From Spirosoma lacussanchae (GTDB lineage: Bacteria; Bacteroidota; Bacteroidia; Cytophagales; Spirosomataceae): DNA of 64,000 nt. The stretch spans positions 248,001 through 312,000 of the forward strand of contig NZ_SWJG01000005.1 in the NCBI RefSeq assembly GCF_005870035.1, given 5' to 3'. A model generated the notes under the pieces. The model did not search any database. It was not told where the DNA came from and was given only the letters and a program-made list of their open reading frames with translations. Shown in pieces: positions 1 through 9,021 of this stretch. The position numbers and the translations under genes are program-made. Numbering within the stretch: the first letter of the stretch is position 1; every line of letters begins with the position of its first letter.

Positions 1-1
1 T

Positions 2-436
2 AAACTGGTGCTGCTGGGCCTGATTGTCTGCGCTCAGGCTGCCTGGTCACAGCAGCAACCGGCCGGTCTGTACTGCAACCCAATCACCCTGAACGGTCAC
101 CCGCTCAATGTTGAGTCGTTCACCCTGTATACCCGGGGAGTGCTGGCCGTCGTACACGGCGACCCGGCCAGCACCAACCACAAACCGCTGCCGTTTCGGG
201 TCTACCTCCGGCGGGCGGGCACCATCATCCGGCAGGGCGCATCGAACGACACCTACGATGTCTATTCGGTTCAGCTGCAGGAGCTGATGCCCGTGGCCCG
301 GGCGGGCGACGAACTGGTCATTGATCTGGCGGGCGATGCGAAAGCCCAGGCTGGCGGTCGGCGTACCCAGCAGGTAATACGACTAAAACCGTTTGACCCC
401 TTACTAAGCTGGTTCAGGCGGAACGACAATTGCTAG
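2..436 (+). CDS. Secreted protein of unknown function, 5' end outside window
   Basis: The reading frame is open to the left edge and reads KLVLLGLIVCAQAAWSQ at its first codons, so the true start lies a few codons upstream of the window; the GTG at position 8 is only the first start-like codon visible. The opening residues are a typical signal peptide (hydrophobic core, cleavage likely around AWS-Q), so the product should be periplasmic or secreted. The mature part is about 125 residues with alternating hydrophobic residues suggesting beta strands, and no family I recognise. It stops 12 bases before the membrane-anchored regulator at 449, so the two are probably cotranscribed and may act together at the cytoplasmic membrane; that link is inference. 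Confidence 0.75.
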   Translation, partial: KLVLLGLIVCAQAAWSQQQPAGLYCNPITLNGHPLNVESFTLYTRGVLAVVHGDPASTNHKPLPFRVYLRRAGTIIRQGASNDTYDVYSVQLQELMPVARAGDELVIDLAGDAKAQAGGRRTQQVIRLKPFDPLLSWFRRNDNC

Positions 437-448
437 ATCAGTGCTGCC

Positions 449-1384
449 ATGAAAGGGTTATCCATTGCTGCCCCACTTATGCGCGTCCTGACAGGAGGAG
501 CCTGCCTGCTCGGCCTGGCGCTGCTGTTGGCGCAGTTTATCGGCGCTACCCCCGGCGTTTCACCCTCGGAAGCCCGCAGCCGGGATGATAAAATCAACCT
601 GGCTCTGCGCCGGACAGCGCATCATCTGCTGCGCGCAGCCGGCGACTCGACCTCGCGCATTCTGCCGGTGCAACGGACGGGCCCGCATACGTTTCAGCTC
701 CGGCTGACTCAGGCGTTTGACTACGACACCCTGCCCGCCCTATTGCAGGCGTCGTTCCGGCTGCACCGGATTACCGAGGCCTACGACGTAGCAGTGCTGG
801 ACTGTACTACGGGCCAGGTGCAGCTGGGCTACAGCGTCACCGATCTGATGGATAACCAACCGGTACCCTGTAGCGGCCGGGCCAGGCGGGCCGGCTGTTA
901 TACCTTACAGGTCACCCTGGCTCCTCCGGCCGCGCCCGCTCCCCGCACCCATACGGGCTGGCTACTCGCGGCCGGGGGGCTGCTGATCGGTCTGCTGTAT
1001 ATTTCCTGGCAACGCGCCCTGGCTCCGCAGACCATACCGGCACAAACGATACCCACTGAACCGGCCGACGTAAACCCCGATCAGGTACGTTTCGGCAACA
1101 CGATTCTCGACCTGGGGCGGCAGACGCTCCGGACGGCCGGTACCGAGCAGAACCTGACCTACCGCGAGGCCAAGCTGCTGCGGCTCCTGGTACAACATGC
1201 CAATCGGGTGCTGGAGCGCGACGCCATCCTGAAAGCGGTCTGGGAAGACGAAGGCATTACCGTTGGACGAAGCGTTGATGTATTTGTTTCGCGGTTGCGG
1301 AAGCTCGTACAGGCCGACCCGGCGGTGCGCATTGTGGCCGTACACGGAGTCGGCTACCGGCTGGAAGTCCGCACTGGTGAATAA
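449..1384 (+). CDS. Membrane-anchored winged-helix transcriptional regulator (ToxR-like layout)
   Basis: The 311-residue protein has a hydrophobic segment at about residues 12-33, a 130-residue presumed periplasmic region with Cys119, Cys141 and Cys150 (possible disulfide), a second hydrophobic segment at about 170-187 and a C-terminal OmpR/PhoB-type winged helix at about 212-307, recognisable from LTYREAKLLRLL, the recognition-helix region SVDVFVSRLRKL and the wing VHGVGYRL. There is no receiver domain, so this is a one-component regulator that would sense in the periplasm and bind DNA from the membrane. It sits between a secreted protein and a DUF4097-type envelope protein in the same orientation with short gaps, which suggests an envelope-sensing operon. 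The target is not visible from sequence. Confidence 0.85.
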   Translation: MKGLSIAAPLMRVLTGGACLLGLALLLAQFIGATPGVSPSEARSRDDKINLALRRTAHHLLRAAGDSTSRILPVQRTGPHTFQLRLTQAFDYDTLPALLQASFRLHRITEAYDVAVLDCTTGQVQLGYSVTDLMDNQPVPCSGRARRAGCYTLQVTLAPPAAPAPRTHTGWLLAAGGLLIGLLYISWQRALAPQTIPAQTIPTEPADVNPDQVRFGNTILDLGRQTLRTAGTEQNLTYREAKLLRLLVQHANRVLERDAILKAVWEDEGITVGRSVDVFVSRLRKLVQADPAVRIVAVHGVGYRLEVRTGE

Positions 1385-1451
1385 TCGGTAAGTAGCCGTG
1401 CAACCTTCTGTTAACGAAACGCATCTTTCCTCCGTAAACAAACCATCAGCC

Positions 1452-2519
1452 ATGAAACGCAGCCAGTTTTTCCTGACCCTGCTCAGCGCAGCCACCCTAA
1501 GCCTCCCCGCTTTTGCTCTCGATACCCACCGCGACGATCGGGAAGAGCCGTTCCAGATCAAAACGTTTTCGGGTAATATCAACGCCGTACGGGCCGAAAC
1601 ATCGGGTGGAAGCCTCACCATCGAAGGCGGTACCGACCGGAACGCCAAGGTAGAAATGTACGTGCGCCCCAACAACTGGAACGGTCGCAACAACCTAGAC
1701 AAAGCCGAGATCGAAGAACGCCTGAAAGAGTATGACATAACCATTACGCAGGAAGGGGGCACCATCGTGGCCATTGCCAAACGCCGGAACAACGACCGCG
1801 ACCGCTGGAACCGGAGCCTCAGCATCGGCTTCAAGTTCTATACGCCCCGCAACGTAGCCACCGATCTGCGCACATCGGGCGGCAGCATCCGGCTGGCGGG
1901 CATCAGTGGCAAACAGCGCTTCCGGACCAGTGGCGGCAGCCTGCACCTGAACGATGTGCAGGGCGATATCAATGGCCAGACCTCAGGCGGCAGCATTCAC
2001 CTCGATCGCTGCCGGAGTACAGCGGGTATCCTCGACCTGCAAACCTCGGGCGGCAGCATCCACGCCAGCGAATCGTCGGGCGATATGAGGCTCCATACGT
2101 CGGGTGGCAGTATTGAACTCAACGGCCTCAAAGGAGATATCGATGCCCAGACCAGCGGAGGCAGCGTACGGGGCCGCGACCTCGACGGCGACATCAAAGC
2201 TGGCACGTCGGGCGGTTCAATTCGGCTGGCCAACGTGGCCGGCAGTATCGACGCCAGCACCAGCGCCGGCAGCGTAGAGGTAAGCCTAAGCCAGCTCGGC
2301 AAATACGTTCGGCTGAACACCACGGCCGGCAGCGTTCGGGTACAGATGCCGCTGGATAAGGGCCTGGACCTGAACCTGAGTGGTAACCGGGTCAACATGC
2401 CCGAGCGGCTGGCTCGTTTTGAAGGAGACATCGAAAAGGACCGGGTGCGCGGCAAACTCAACGGGGGCGGTATTCCCGTCAATATTTCGGCCAGCAGCGG
2501 AAGCGTGTCGATCAACTAA
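1452..2519 (+). CDS. DUF4097-family secreted beta-repeat protein
   Basis: The start is placed at ATG 1452 (MKRSQFFLTLLSAATLSLP), which gives a proper signal peptide; the in-frame GTG at 1398 would add 18 non-signal residues. The mature protein contains about nine repeats built around T-S-G-G-S (for example TSGGSIRLAGI, TSGGSLHLNDV, TSGGSIHLDRC), each about 20-22 residues, typical of the right-handed beta-helix-like DUF4097 adhesin-like domain. Such proteins are common in Bacteroidota envelopes, frequently next to sigma/anti-sigma or other regulatory genes, and have no assigned enzymatic role. It follows the membrane-anchored regulator by 67 bases, so coregulation is likely. A strong hairpin follows the stop codon. 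Confidence 0.85.
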   Translation: MKRSQFFLTLLSAATLSLPAFALDTHRDDREEPFQIKTFSGNINAVRAETSGGSLTIEGGTDRNAKVEMYVRPNNWNGRNNLDKAEIEERLKEYDITITQEGGTIVAIAKRRNNDRDRWNRSLSIGFKFYTPRNVATDLRTSGGSIRLAGISGKQRFRTSGGSLHLNDVQGDINGQTSGGSIHLDRCRSTAGILDLQTSGGSIHASESSGDMRLHTSGGSIELNGLKGDIDAQTSGGSVRGRDLDGDIKAGTSGGSIRLANVAGSIDASTSAGSVEVSLSQLGKYVRLNTTAGSVRVQMPLDKGLDLNLSGNRVNMPERLARFEGDIEKDRVRGKLNGGGIPVNISASSGSVSIN

Positions 2520-2544
2520 GGAACGACCGCTGATTTTTTCATCA

Positions 2545-2592
2545 CGAGCGCCGGCCGGATACAGGTAATTCCTCGTATCCGGTCGGCGCTCG
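2545..2592 (+). terminator. Hairpin terminator after the DUF4097 gene
   Basis: An 18-base arm at 2545-2562 pairs with 2575-2592 with a single G-U type mismatch and a 12-base loop, followed by TTT. It separates the regulator/DUF4097 group from the FAD dehydrogenase gene. Confidence 0.75.
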
Positions 2593-2682
2593 TTTGGTGC
2601 AAGCAGGGTTGATGCGCAGGCCAGGCAACCGGTCAACGTCAGTTTATTCGTACTTTTAGGGGTCGATTGATCTCCGTTACGC

Positions 2683-5679
2683 ATGTTCCGTCTTCCGTCT
2701 GTAGTGCCCTTTGCCAATCTGTTGCCCAGCTTTGAGGGTGACCTGTATTTCGATGAATCGCCGGCGCATACGGCCCAGCGGCTTCTGTATGCCACCGATG
2801 CGTCGGTTTATCAGGAGATTCCCGTTGCGGTAGCGCTGCCCAGAAACCCGGCCGACATTAAGCGGCTGTTGCGGTTTGCGCAGACGAACGGCCTGGGCCT
2901 GATTCCGCGAGCGGCCGGTACCTCACTGGCCGGGCAGGTGGTCGGTAGCGGTATCGTGGTCGATATCTCCAAATACTTCGGGCAGGTGCTGGAGATCAAC
3001 GCGGCCGAGCGTTGGGTCCGCGTACAGCCGGGGGTGATCCGCGATGACCTCAACGCCCAGCTTCGCCCGTACGGGCTCCTGTTCGGCCCCGAAACCAGCA
3101 CCGCCAGCCGGGCCATGATTGGCGGCATGATCGGCAATAACTCGTGTGGACTGCATTCCATCATCTGGGGCACCACCCGCGATCACCTCCTCGAAGTCCG
3201 CGCCGTACTCAGCGATGGAGCCGAAGTTACCTTCGGCCCACTCAGCCGCGATGCCTTCGAGGCCAAGTGCCGGGGCGAGAACGTAGTCAGCCCGCTTGAA
3301 CAGCGCCTGTATAGCCAGTTTCGCGACTGGCTCAGCCAGCCCGGCATCCGTCAGCACATCCGCGACGGGTATCCCAAACCAACCGTTACCCGCCGAAATA
3401 CCGGCTACGCCCTGGACGCGCTGGTGTCGACGTGGGAACAGGAGAACGACACGGCATCTGCGGCTTCTCCCTATTTCAACTTCGCGCCACTCATTGCCGG
3501 GTCAGAAGGAACGCTCTGCTTCATCACCGAAGCCAAGCTGAACCTGCTGCCGCTGCCACCCGCCGAAACGGCCCTGGTCTGTGCCCACTTCGAAACCATC
3601 CGTCAGTCGCTCGAAGCCAATCTGGTGGCGCTTGATCATCGGTGCGCGGCTTCTGAGCTGGTCGATGACTATATTCTGCAACTGACCAAAACCAACATCG
3701 AGCAAACCAAGAACCGGGCCTTCGTTGAAGGCGACCCCAAGGCGATTCTGATGGTCGAGTTTTTTGACGATACGGCAGCGGGGGTGCAGCAGCAGGCAAC
3801 GGCCTTCGTACAGGCGCTACAGCAGAAAGGGCTGGGCTATGCCTACCCGATTCTGTTCGATGCCGACACCAAAAAGCCGTGGGCGCTGCGTAAGGCGGGG
3901 TTGAGCATCATGTACAACATTCCCGGCGATGATAAGCCGGCCAACGTCATCGAAGATACGGCCGTTGACGTACGCGACCTGCCGGACTACATCGACGAGC
4001 TGGACCGGATGGCCTGGGAGCAGCACGGCCTGAGGCTGGAGTATTCGGCCCATGCCGGGGCGGGTGAGATTCATGCGTTGCCGCTCATCAACCTGAAGTC
4101 GGGCGAAGGACGGCAGAAGTTCCGCGCCCTGCTGATGGATACGGCCCAGCTCGTGAAAAAATACGGCGGTTCGCTCTCCGGCGAGCATGGCGACGGTCGG
4201 CTGCGGGGCGAGTGCATTGCGTTCATGCTCGGTCCCGAAAACTACCAGCTCTGCAAAGACGTAAAAGCACTCTGGGACCCGCATAACACCTTCAACCCCG
4301 GCAAGGTGGTCGATACACCCGCCATGAACGAGTCGCTGCGGTCGGAAGCCGATATGCCTATTCCGCAGCCCCAAACCATTTTTGACTTCTCGAAAGACGG
4401 CGGTCTGCTCGAACTGGCCGAGAAATGCTCGGGCTCGGGCGACTGCCGAAAAACCCATCTTTCGGGCGGAACCATGTGTCCGAGCTACATGGCCACCCGG
4501 CGCGAGCGCGATACCACCCGGGCCCGCGCCAATATGCTCCGGCATTTCTACAGCCGACAGAGTAAGCCGACGGACCATGATTACGAAGCCGTAAAAGACG
4601 TGCTCGACCTCTGTCTGTCGTGTAAGGCCTGCAAGTCGGAGTGCCCCAGCAGCGTCGATATGACCCGGATGAAGGCCGAGTTTACCCAGCAGCAGTACCG
4701 CGAAAAAGGCGTTCCGATGCGGGCGCGGCTGGTCGGTAATTTCTCCCGGCTGATGTCGCTGGCCAGTCTGGCCCCCTGGGCCTACAACGCTATCTATAAC
4801 ACGCCAGTCCTGCGCCGGATAGCCAACCGCACCGTAGGCTTTCATCCGGACCGTACCATGCCCGAGCTGGGCCATACCACCGTACGGGCGTGGGCTAAAA
4901 AGGCGTTAGGGCGCACCAAATCGGCACCTGCCGCCAGCGCGACATCCCCCCGCCTTGTGCACCTGTTTCTCGACGAGTTTACGAACTACAACGACCTGTC
5001 GGTTGGCCAGAAAGCCATTCAGCTGCTGGAGCGGCTGGGCTACACGGTTTTCCTGCCAGACCACGCCGAAAGCGGGCGGACCTACCTGTCGAAAGGACTG
5101 GTCGAAGATGCCCGGGACCTTGTCATTCGGAACGTAACTGGCCTGCGCGACCTGGTTTCGGCCGAAACCCCGCTCGTTGGGCTGGAGCCGTCGGCCATCC
5201 TGACGTTCCGCGACGAATACCCAGACCTAGTACCTGCCGAACTGAAGGCCGATGCCCGGCGACTGGCTCAGCATACGTTCCTGTTCGAGGAGTGGCTCGC
5301 CCGCGAAGCCGAAGCGGGTCGCGTTGACCGGGCTCAGTTCACGACCGAAGCCCGGCAGGTGAAAGTACACGGCCACTGCCATCAGAAAGCCCTCTCGACC
5401 ATGGAGCCGGTAAAGACGGTGCTGTCGCTGCCTGCCAACTATGCCGTTGAGCTGATTCCGTCGGGCTGCTGCGGTATGGCGGGCTCATTCGGATACGAAA
5501 CCGAGCACTATGAGCTGTCGATGCAGATTGGCGAGCTGGTGCTGTTTCCGGCCGTGCGGCAAACGACCGGCCAGGTTATCATTTCGGCCGCTGGTACCTC
5601 CTGTCGGCACCAGATCAAAGACGGAACGGGTCGGCACGCCCAGCACCCCGCCGAGATACTGTTCGACGCGCTGGCGTAG
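2683..5679 (+). CDS. Fused FAD-linked oxidase / Fe-S (CCG-domain) dehydrogenase, D-lactate or 2-hydroxyacid type
   Basis: The 998-residue protein joins three parts normally seen in D-lactate dehydrogenases of the Dld/YdiJ kind: an N-terminal PCMH-type FAD-binding domain (about 45-290, with RAAGTSLAGQ and GGMIGNNSCG), a C-terminal FAD-oxidase domain (to about 555, with HAGAGEIH and SLSGEHGDG), and a ferredoxin-like segment with CX2CX2CX3C clusters (CLSCKACKSECP near residue 646) followed by CCG cysteine motifs ending in SGCCGMAGSFGYE. The likely reaction is oxidation of D-lactate or a related 2-hydroxyacid with electrons passed through Fe-S centres to the quinone pool at the inner face of the membrane. 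No signal peptide or membrane segment is present. The substrate cannot be fixed from sequence. A near-consensus -7 box (TACTTTTA, 2651-2658) lies 24 bases upstream of the start. Confidence 0.88.
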   Translation: MFRLPSVVPFANLLPSFEGDLYFDESPAHTAQRLLYATDASVYQEIPVAVALPRNPADIKRLLRFAQTNGLGLIPRAAGTSLAGQVVGSGIVVDISKYFGQVLEINAAERWVRVQPGVIRDDLNAQLRPYGLLFGPETSTASRAMIGGMIGNNSCGLHSIIWGTTRDHLLEVRAVLSDGAEVTFGPLSRDAFEAKCRGENVVSPLEQRLYSQFRDWLSQPGIRQHIRDGYPKPTVTRRNTGYALDALVSTWEQENDTASAASPYFNFAPLIAGSEGTLCFITEAKLNLLPLPPAETALVCAHFETIRQSLEANLVALDHRCAASELVDDYILQLTKTNIEQTKNRAFVEGDPKAILMVEFFDDTAAGVQQQATAFVQALQQKGLGYAYPILFDADTKKPWALRKAGLSIMYNIPGDDKPANVIEDTAVDVRDLPDYIDELDRMAWEQHGLRLEYSAHAGAGEIHALPLINLKSGEGRQKFRALLMDTAQLVKKYGGSLSGEHGDGRLRGECIAFMLGPENYQLCKDVKALWDPHNTFNPGKVVDTPAMNESLRSEADMPIPQPQTIFDFSKDGGLLELAEKCSGSGDCRKTHLSGGTMCPSYMATRRERDTTRARANMLRHFYSRQSKPTDHDYEAVKDVLDLCLSCKACKSECPSSVDMTRMKAEFTQQQYREKGVPMRARLVGNFSRLMSLASLAPWAYNAIYNTPVLRRIANRTVGFHPDRTMPELGHTTVRAWAKKALGRTKSAPAASATSPRLVHLFLDEFTNYNDLSVGQKAIQLLERLGYTVFLPDHAESGRTYLSKGLVEDARDLVIRNVTGLRDLVSAETPLVGLEPSAILTFRDEYPDLVPAELKADARRLAQHTFLFEEWLAREAEAGRVDRAQFTTEARQVKVHGHCHQKALSTMEPVKTVLSLPANYAVELIPSGCCGMAGSFGYETEHYELSMQIGELVLFPAVRQTTGQVIISAAGTSCRHQIKDGTGRHAQHPAEILFDALA

Positions 5680-5801
5680 GGTTCGATACGACAACGGATA
5701 GGCAACTGGTTTCCGGCGCCGATCGGACCACCCGCCGATGCGGCCCCAAACCTTTTCCGCTCCCGCTGGTTTTCCATAGACCTTAAACATTCACAACGGT
5801 T

Positions 5802-6872
5802 ATGGAAAACAACGCGAATCTCAGCGATGGTGCACAACAGGCCGATATCGTATCGAGCGAACATGCCGAAACCATGTTCAGTGCCGATCAGGCCGAAACC
5901 AATATGGTTAAACTCGTTGACGGTAAACTGACGCCCATGGGCGACACCGAAGACGATGTATCCGACGATATGCCCCGCATCCGGGTCGGCTCCGACGAGG
6001 AGCGGGCACTAATGGGCGACGACAAAAAGAAATACGAGAACTCGGAAGCTGCGCTGCGGGCGGGGAATGTCATTGACCCGAGCGTGATGCCCAACGACCC
6101 GATTGCCGTGGGCAACATCACCGGCAATCCCGACGCCGGGTCGACGGTCAACACGGGCCTGTCGTCAGAAGATGAGTCTGGCAACGACCGCACCGACGCC
6201 GGAAAGGACGCTACGCCAACCCATGCATTCGGTATGTGGCAGGTAGGTAACGGCAGCTATATGCCCGGGAATCAATTTCATGGGTACGAAGCCGAAACCT
6301 ACAGCGTACGGGCCGATATGGTGCCACCCACGCCGGGTACGCCAGACCCGATGCAGCCCGTCCCGGGTATTCCGGAAACCCCGCCCTACAACCCGGTGCC
6401 GGGCCCCGAAATTCCGGATCTGCCCGGCCAGCCCTCACCCGACGAACCCGAAATTCAGGAGCCGGACCAGCCCGACCGGTCGCACGAGATCAACGCCGGC
6501 TTCATTACGTTCACGTCGGGAGCCGCTGGTATTCTGGCGGCCGATGACGTTGAACCCGGTGAGGCCGTTCCCGGCAACCAGTATGAAGGTATGTCGGCAG
6601 GGCCGAACGACGAAGGCATGGACGAAAAACCCGACACCGGCGATTCGGCTCACCCTTACGACGTAAACGCCCGCGATGCCGACGAATACCAGCCCGGCGA
6701 GCGGCCCGAAGAAGGTCAGGAAGCCCGGCAGCAACCCCGCGAAATGATGGATGAAAGCAGCATTACGGCCCAGGATATGGTCTCTGGTCCTGATCGCTCG
6801 GATCAGAAATCGACCGACGGACTCGACCGGAAATACAACGATCCGGAAGCCGCCCGCGACATGGCGAGCTAG
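5802..6872 (+). CDS. Acidic, proline-rich disordered protein
   Basis: The 356-residue product is strongly acidic (Asp/Glu runs such as DTEDDVSDD) with a Pro-rich central stretch (about residues 168-225, repeats of the type P-x-x-P) and almost no hydrophobic clusters. It has no signal peptide, membrane segment or recognised domain, so it is predicted to be largely disordered and cytoplasmic. It begins with ATG 122 bases after the FAD dehydrogenase and ends just before a very strong terminator, so it may be its own unit. A second acidic, low-hydrophobicity protein with a similar flavour is at 25345. Proteins like this are often stress- or desiccation-associated, but nothing here proves that. 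Confidence 0.7.
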   Translation: MENNANLSDGAQQADIVSSEHAETMFSADQAETNMVKLVDGKLTPMGDTEDDVSDDMPRIRVGSDEERALMGDDKKKYENSEAALRAGNVIDPSVMPNDPIAVGNITGNPDAGSTVNTGLSSEDESGNDRTDAGKDATPTHAFGMWQVGNGSYMPGNQFHGYEAETYSVRADMVPPTPGTPDPMQPVPGIPETPPYNPVPGPEIPDLPGQPSPDEPEIQEPDQPDRSHEINAGFITFTSGAAGILAADDVEPGEAVPGNQYEGMSAGPNDEGMDEKPDTGDSAHPYDVNARDADEYQPGERPEEGQEARQQPREMMDESSITAQDMVSGPDRSDQKSTDGLDRKYNDPEAARDMAS

Positions 6873-6884
6873 GTCCGGAAAAGT

Positions 6885-6959
6885 AAAGCGAGTGGGCACT
6901 GGTGCTTTGTACGATCAAACGGTCCTGCAAAGCGCTAGTGCCCACTCGCTTTTTTTATA
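6885..6959 (+). terminator. Strong rho-independent terminator
   Basis: Arms of 24 bases at 6885-6908 and 6929-6952 pair with only two mismatches, and the 3' arm runs into a run of seven T. It ends the acidic protein gene. Confidence 0.92.
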
Positions 6960-6987
6960 CCTTTACCCGGTTAACTCGTGAATTCCT

Positions 6988-7689
6988 ATGAAAACCTTAT
7001 TCATCTCATCGCTGCTGCTGGGAACCATGCTGGCGGCTACCCCTCCTGCCGAAAAACCCGGTAAATGGACATCGCTCTTTGACGGAAAAGCCATCAAAGG
7101 CTGGCACAGCTACCACAAAACGGGTGTAGTGGGCTGGTACGTCGAAGACGGCGCCCTCACCCCCGACGGTACCGGTGGCGACCTGGTAACCGACAAGGAA
7201 TACGAAAATTTCGAGCTGGAGTTTGAGTTCAAGATCCCGAAAGGATCGAACAGCGGGGTGATTTATAAAGTGATCGACAGCCCCGATATCAAAAGCACCT
7301 ACATGTCTGGCCCGGAATACCAGGTCATTGACGACCGTGGCTATGAGTGGAAAGACAAAGACGGCAAGCTCATGAAGCTCGATGATAAGCAGCTCAGCGG
7401 AGCCGCCTACGACATGGTGCCGCCAGCGGATAAAAACACGCTCAAGAACATAGGCGAGTGGAACAAAGGCCGTATCCTGGTCAACAACAATCACGTGGAG
7501 CACTACCTGAACGGCAAAAAAGTGGTGGAGTACGAATACGGCTCCGACGACTGGAAAGCCCGGCTGGCTAAAAGCAAATTTGCCAACTGGCCTTATGCAA
7601 CGCCCCATGCCAAAGGCAAAATAGCCCTGCAAAACCATAGCCCCGAAGAGAAAGTATGGTACCGCGACGTAAAAATCCGGGAGTTATAA
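6988..7689 (+). CDS. DUF1080 (3-keto-disaccharide hydrolase-like) secreted protein
   Basis: A signal peptide (MKTLFISSLLLGTMLAATP) precedes one full DUF1080 domain: the opening W-x-S-L-F-D-G-K-x-I-K-G-W motif, a central SNSGVIYKV segment, GPEYQVIDD, and the closing KIALQNHSPEEKVWYRDVKIREL. The fold is a concanavalin-like beta sandwich; some members cleave 3-keto-glycosides, while many are uncharacterised. At 233 residues it is a single-domain member with no attached PQQ or cytochrome domain. It would act in the periplasm or outside the cell on carbohydrate. The gene stands alone between a strong terminator and a structured hairpin. A near-consensus -7 box (TACCTTTA, 6958-6965) lies just upstream. 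Confidence 0.9.
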   Translation: MKTLFISSLLLGTMLAATPPAEKPGKWTSLFDGKAIKGWHSYHKTGVVGWYVEDGALTPDGTGGDLVTDKEYENFELEFEFKIPKGSNSGVIYKVIDSPDIKSTYMSGPEYQVIDDRGYEWKDKDGKLMKLDDKQLSGAAYDMVPPADKNTLKNIGEWNKGRILVNNNHVEHYLNGKKVVEYEYGSDDWKARLAKSKFANWPYATPHAKGKIALQNHSPEEKVWYRDVKIREL

Positions 7690-7710
7690 CCAATTGATCG
7701 TTACTACGTG

Positions 7711-7775
7711 GAGCGCCCCGGCTGGAGCAGCGGTTGTAGATGCGTCTACATCGCTCGATACCCGCCGGGGCGCTC
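7711..7775 (+). terminator. Branched hairpin between DUF1080 gene and racemase gene
   Basis: Outer arms of 12 bases (7711-7722 with 7764-7775) are perfect and GC-rich. Inside lies a second perfect arm pair, TGTAGA/TCTACA around TGCG (7735-7750). There is no long T run, so it may be a bidirectional or structured RNA element rather than a classic terminator. Confidence 0.6.
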
Positions 7776-7790
7776 TGTTGATACCTACCC

Positions 7791-8972
7791 ATGACTGATC
7801 GAAAACCGACTACCGGACCGCTGCTGGGTCTGCGGATTCTGGACCTGACGCGCCTGCTGCCGGGACCGCTCGGTACCATGCTGATGGCCGATATGGGCGC
7901 CGAGGTGATCAGGGTAGAATTGCCCGATGCCCCCGACTACGTACGGTCGTTTCCGCCCTATCTGAACGGCGAATCGGCTCATTACCTGGCCTATAACCGA
8001 TCGAAGCGGAGCATCCTGCTCGACTACCAGACGCCCGACGGAAAGGCCCGGTTTATGGAGCTGGTAAAAACAGCCGATGTGGTGGTAGAACAGTTCAGGC
8101 CGGGCTACCTCGACCGGCTGGGCCTTGGGTACGCCCACGCCCGGGCCGAAAACCCACGGATTATCTACGTGTCCGTTACCGGTTTTGGCCAGACCGGGCC
8201 GTACGCTCACCTGGCGGGACACGACCTCAACTACCTGGCGCTGTCGGGCGTGCTGAGTCTGACCGGGCCCCATCCTGACGAGCCACCCGTCGTTCCCGGC
8301 GTTCAGCTGGCCGATATTGCGGGCGGTTCATACGGCTGCGTCATGGCTACCCTGGCCGCGCTCTACGCCCGCCAGCGAACCGGCGAAGGGCAGCACGTGG
8401 ATGTCTCGATGACCGATGCGGTGATGCCGCTGCTGTCGGCGGCTTACGCGCTTCAGTCGGGCGGTGTCGACCAGCAGACGTCCGGGCCGGTGACGCGCGG
8501 GCAGCTGCCGCTGTCGGGGGGCTTACCCAACTACGGCGTATACGGGTGTCGGGATGGTGGTTACGTAGCCCTCGGCGCGCTGGAGCCGAAGTTCTGGCAA
8601 AAATTCTGCAGGCTGGTGGATAAGCCCGACTGGCTGGGTTTTCTGCTACCGTCGGACCAGGAGGAGCTCCGTTTGTTCAAAACCCAGATCGGGGCTTTGT
8701 TTCGGGAAAGAGACCGTGACGACTGGGCCCGCTTCGGGCTGGACCACGACCTACTGATCACCCCCGTTTATACGCTGGCCGAACTTGACCGCGATCCGCA
8801 GCTGTCGGCCCGGCAGATGATCGTGACGCAGCAGCATCCCGTAGCGGGTTCGTTTCGGAGCATCGGCGTTCCGCTCAAGTTTTCGGCCACGCCCGCCCGG
8901 CCGGCCTGGCCCGCGCCCCAGCTGGGTGCCGATACAGACGCGATCCTGGGAGCCACCCGCCCGGATGAATAA
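7791..8972 (+). CDS. CoA-transferase family III enzyme, alpha-methylacyl-CoA racemase-like
   Basis: The 393-residue protein is a CaiB/BaiF-fold family III member: N-terminal G-L-R-I-L-D-L-T-R-L-L-P-G-P, then DMGAEVIRVE and the central AGHDLNYLALSGVLS block. The latter, and the pair His144 and Asp175 (VQLADIAGGS), match the acid/base residues of alpha-methylacyl-CoA racemases rather than the catalytic pattern of formyl-CoA transferases. The predicted reaction is epimerisation at C2 of a 2-methylacyl-CoA in branched fatty-acid degradation; a related CoA transfer cannot be excluded. It is cytoplasmic, with no signal. It stands alone, starting 15 bases after the hairpin at 7711-7775. Confidence 0.85.
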   Translation: MTDRKPTTGPLLGLRILDLTRLLPGPLGTMLMADMGAEVIRVELPDAPDYVRSFPPYLNGESAHYLAYNRSKRSILLDYQTPDGKARFMELVKTADVVVEQFRPGYLDRLGLGYAHARAENPRIIYVSVTGFGQTGPYAHLAGHDLNYLALSGVLSLTGPHPDEPPVVPGVQLADIAGGSYGCVMATLAALYARQRTGEGQHVDVSMTDAVMPLLSAAYALQSGGVDQQTSGPVTRGQLPLSGGLPNYGVYGCRDGGYVALGALEPKFWQKFCRLVDKPDWLGFLLPSDQEELRLFKTQIGALFRERDRDDWARFGLDHDLLITPVYTLAELDRDPQLSARQMIVTQQHPVAGSFRSIGVPLKFSATPARPAWPAPQLGADTDAILGATRPDE

Positions 8973-9021
8973 CCTTATACCCGGGCCGTTCGTTAAACAG
9001 GTATACGCAACGATCAACGTT

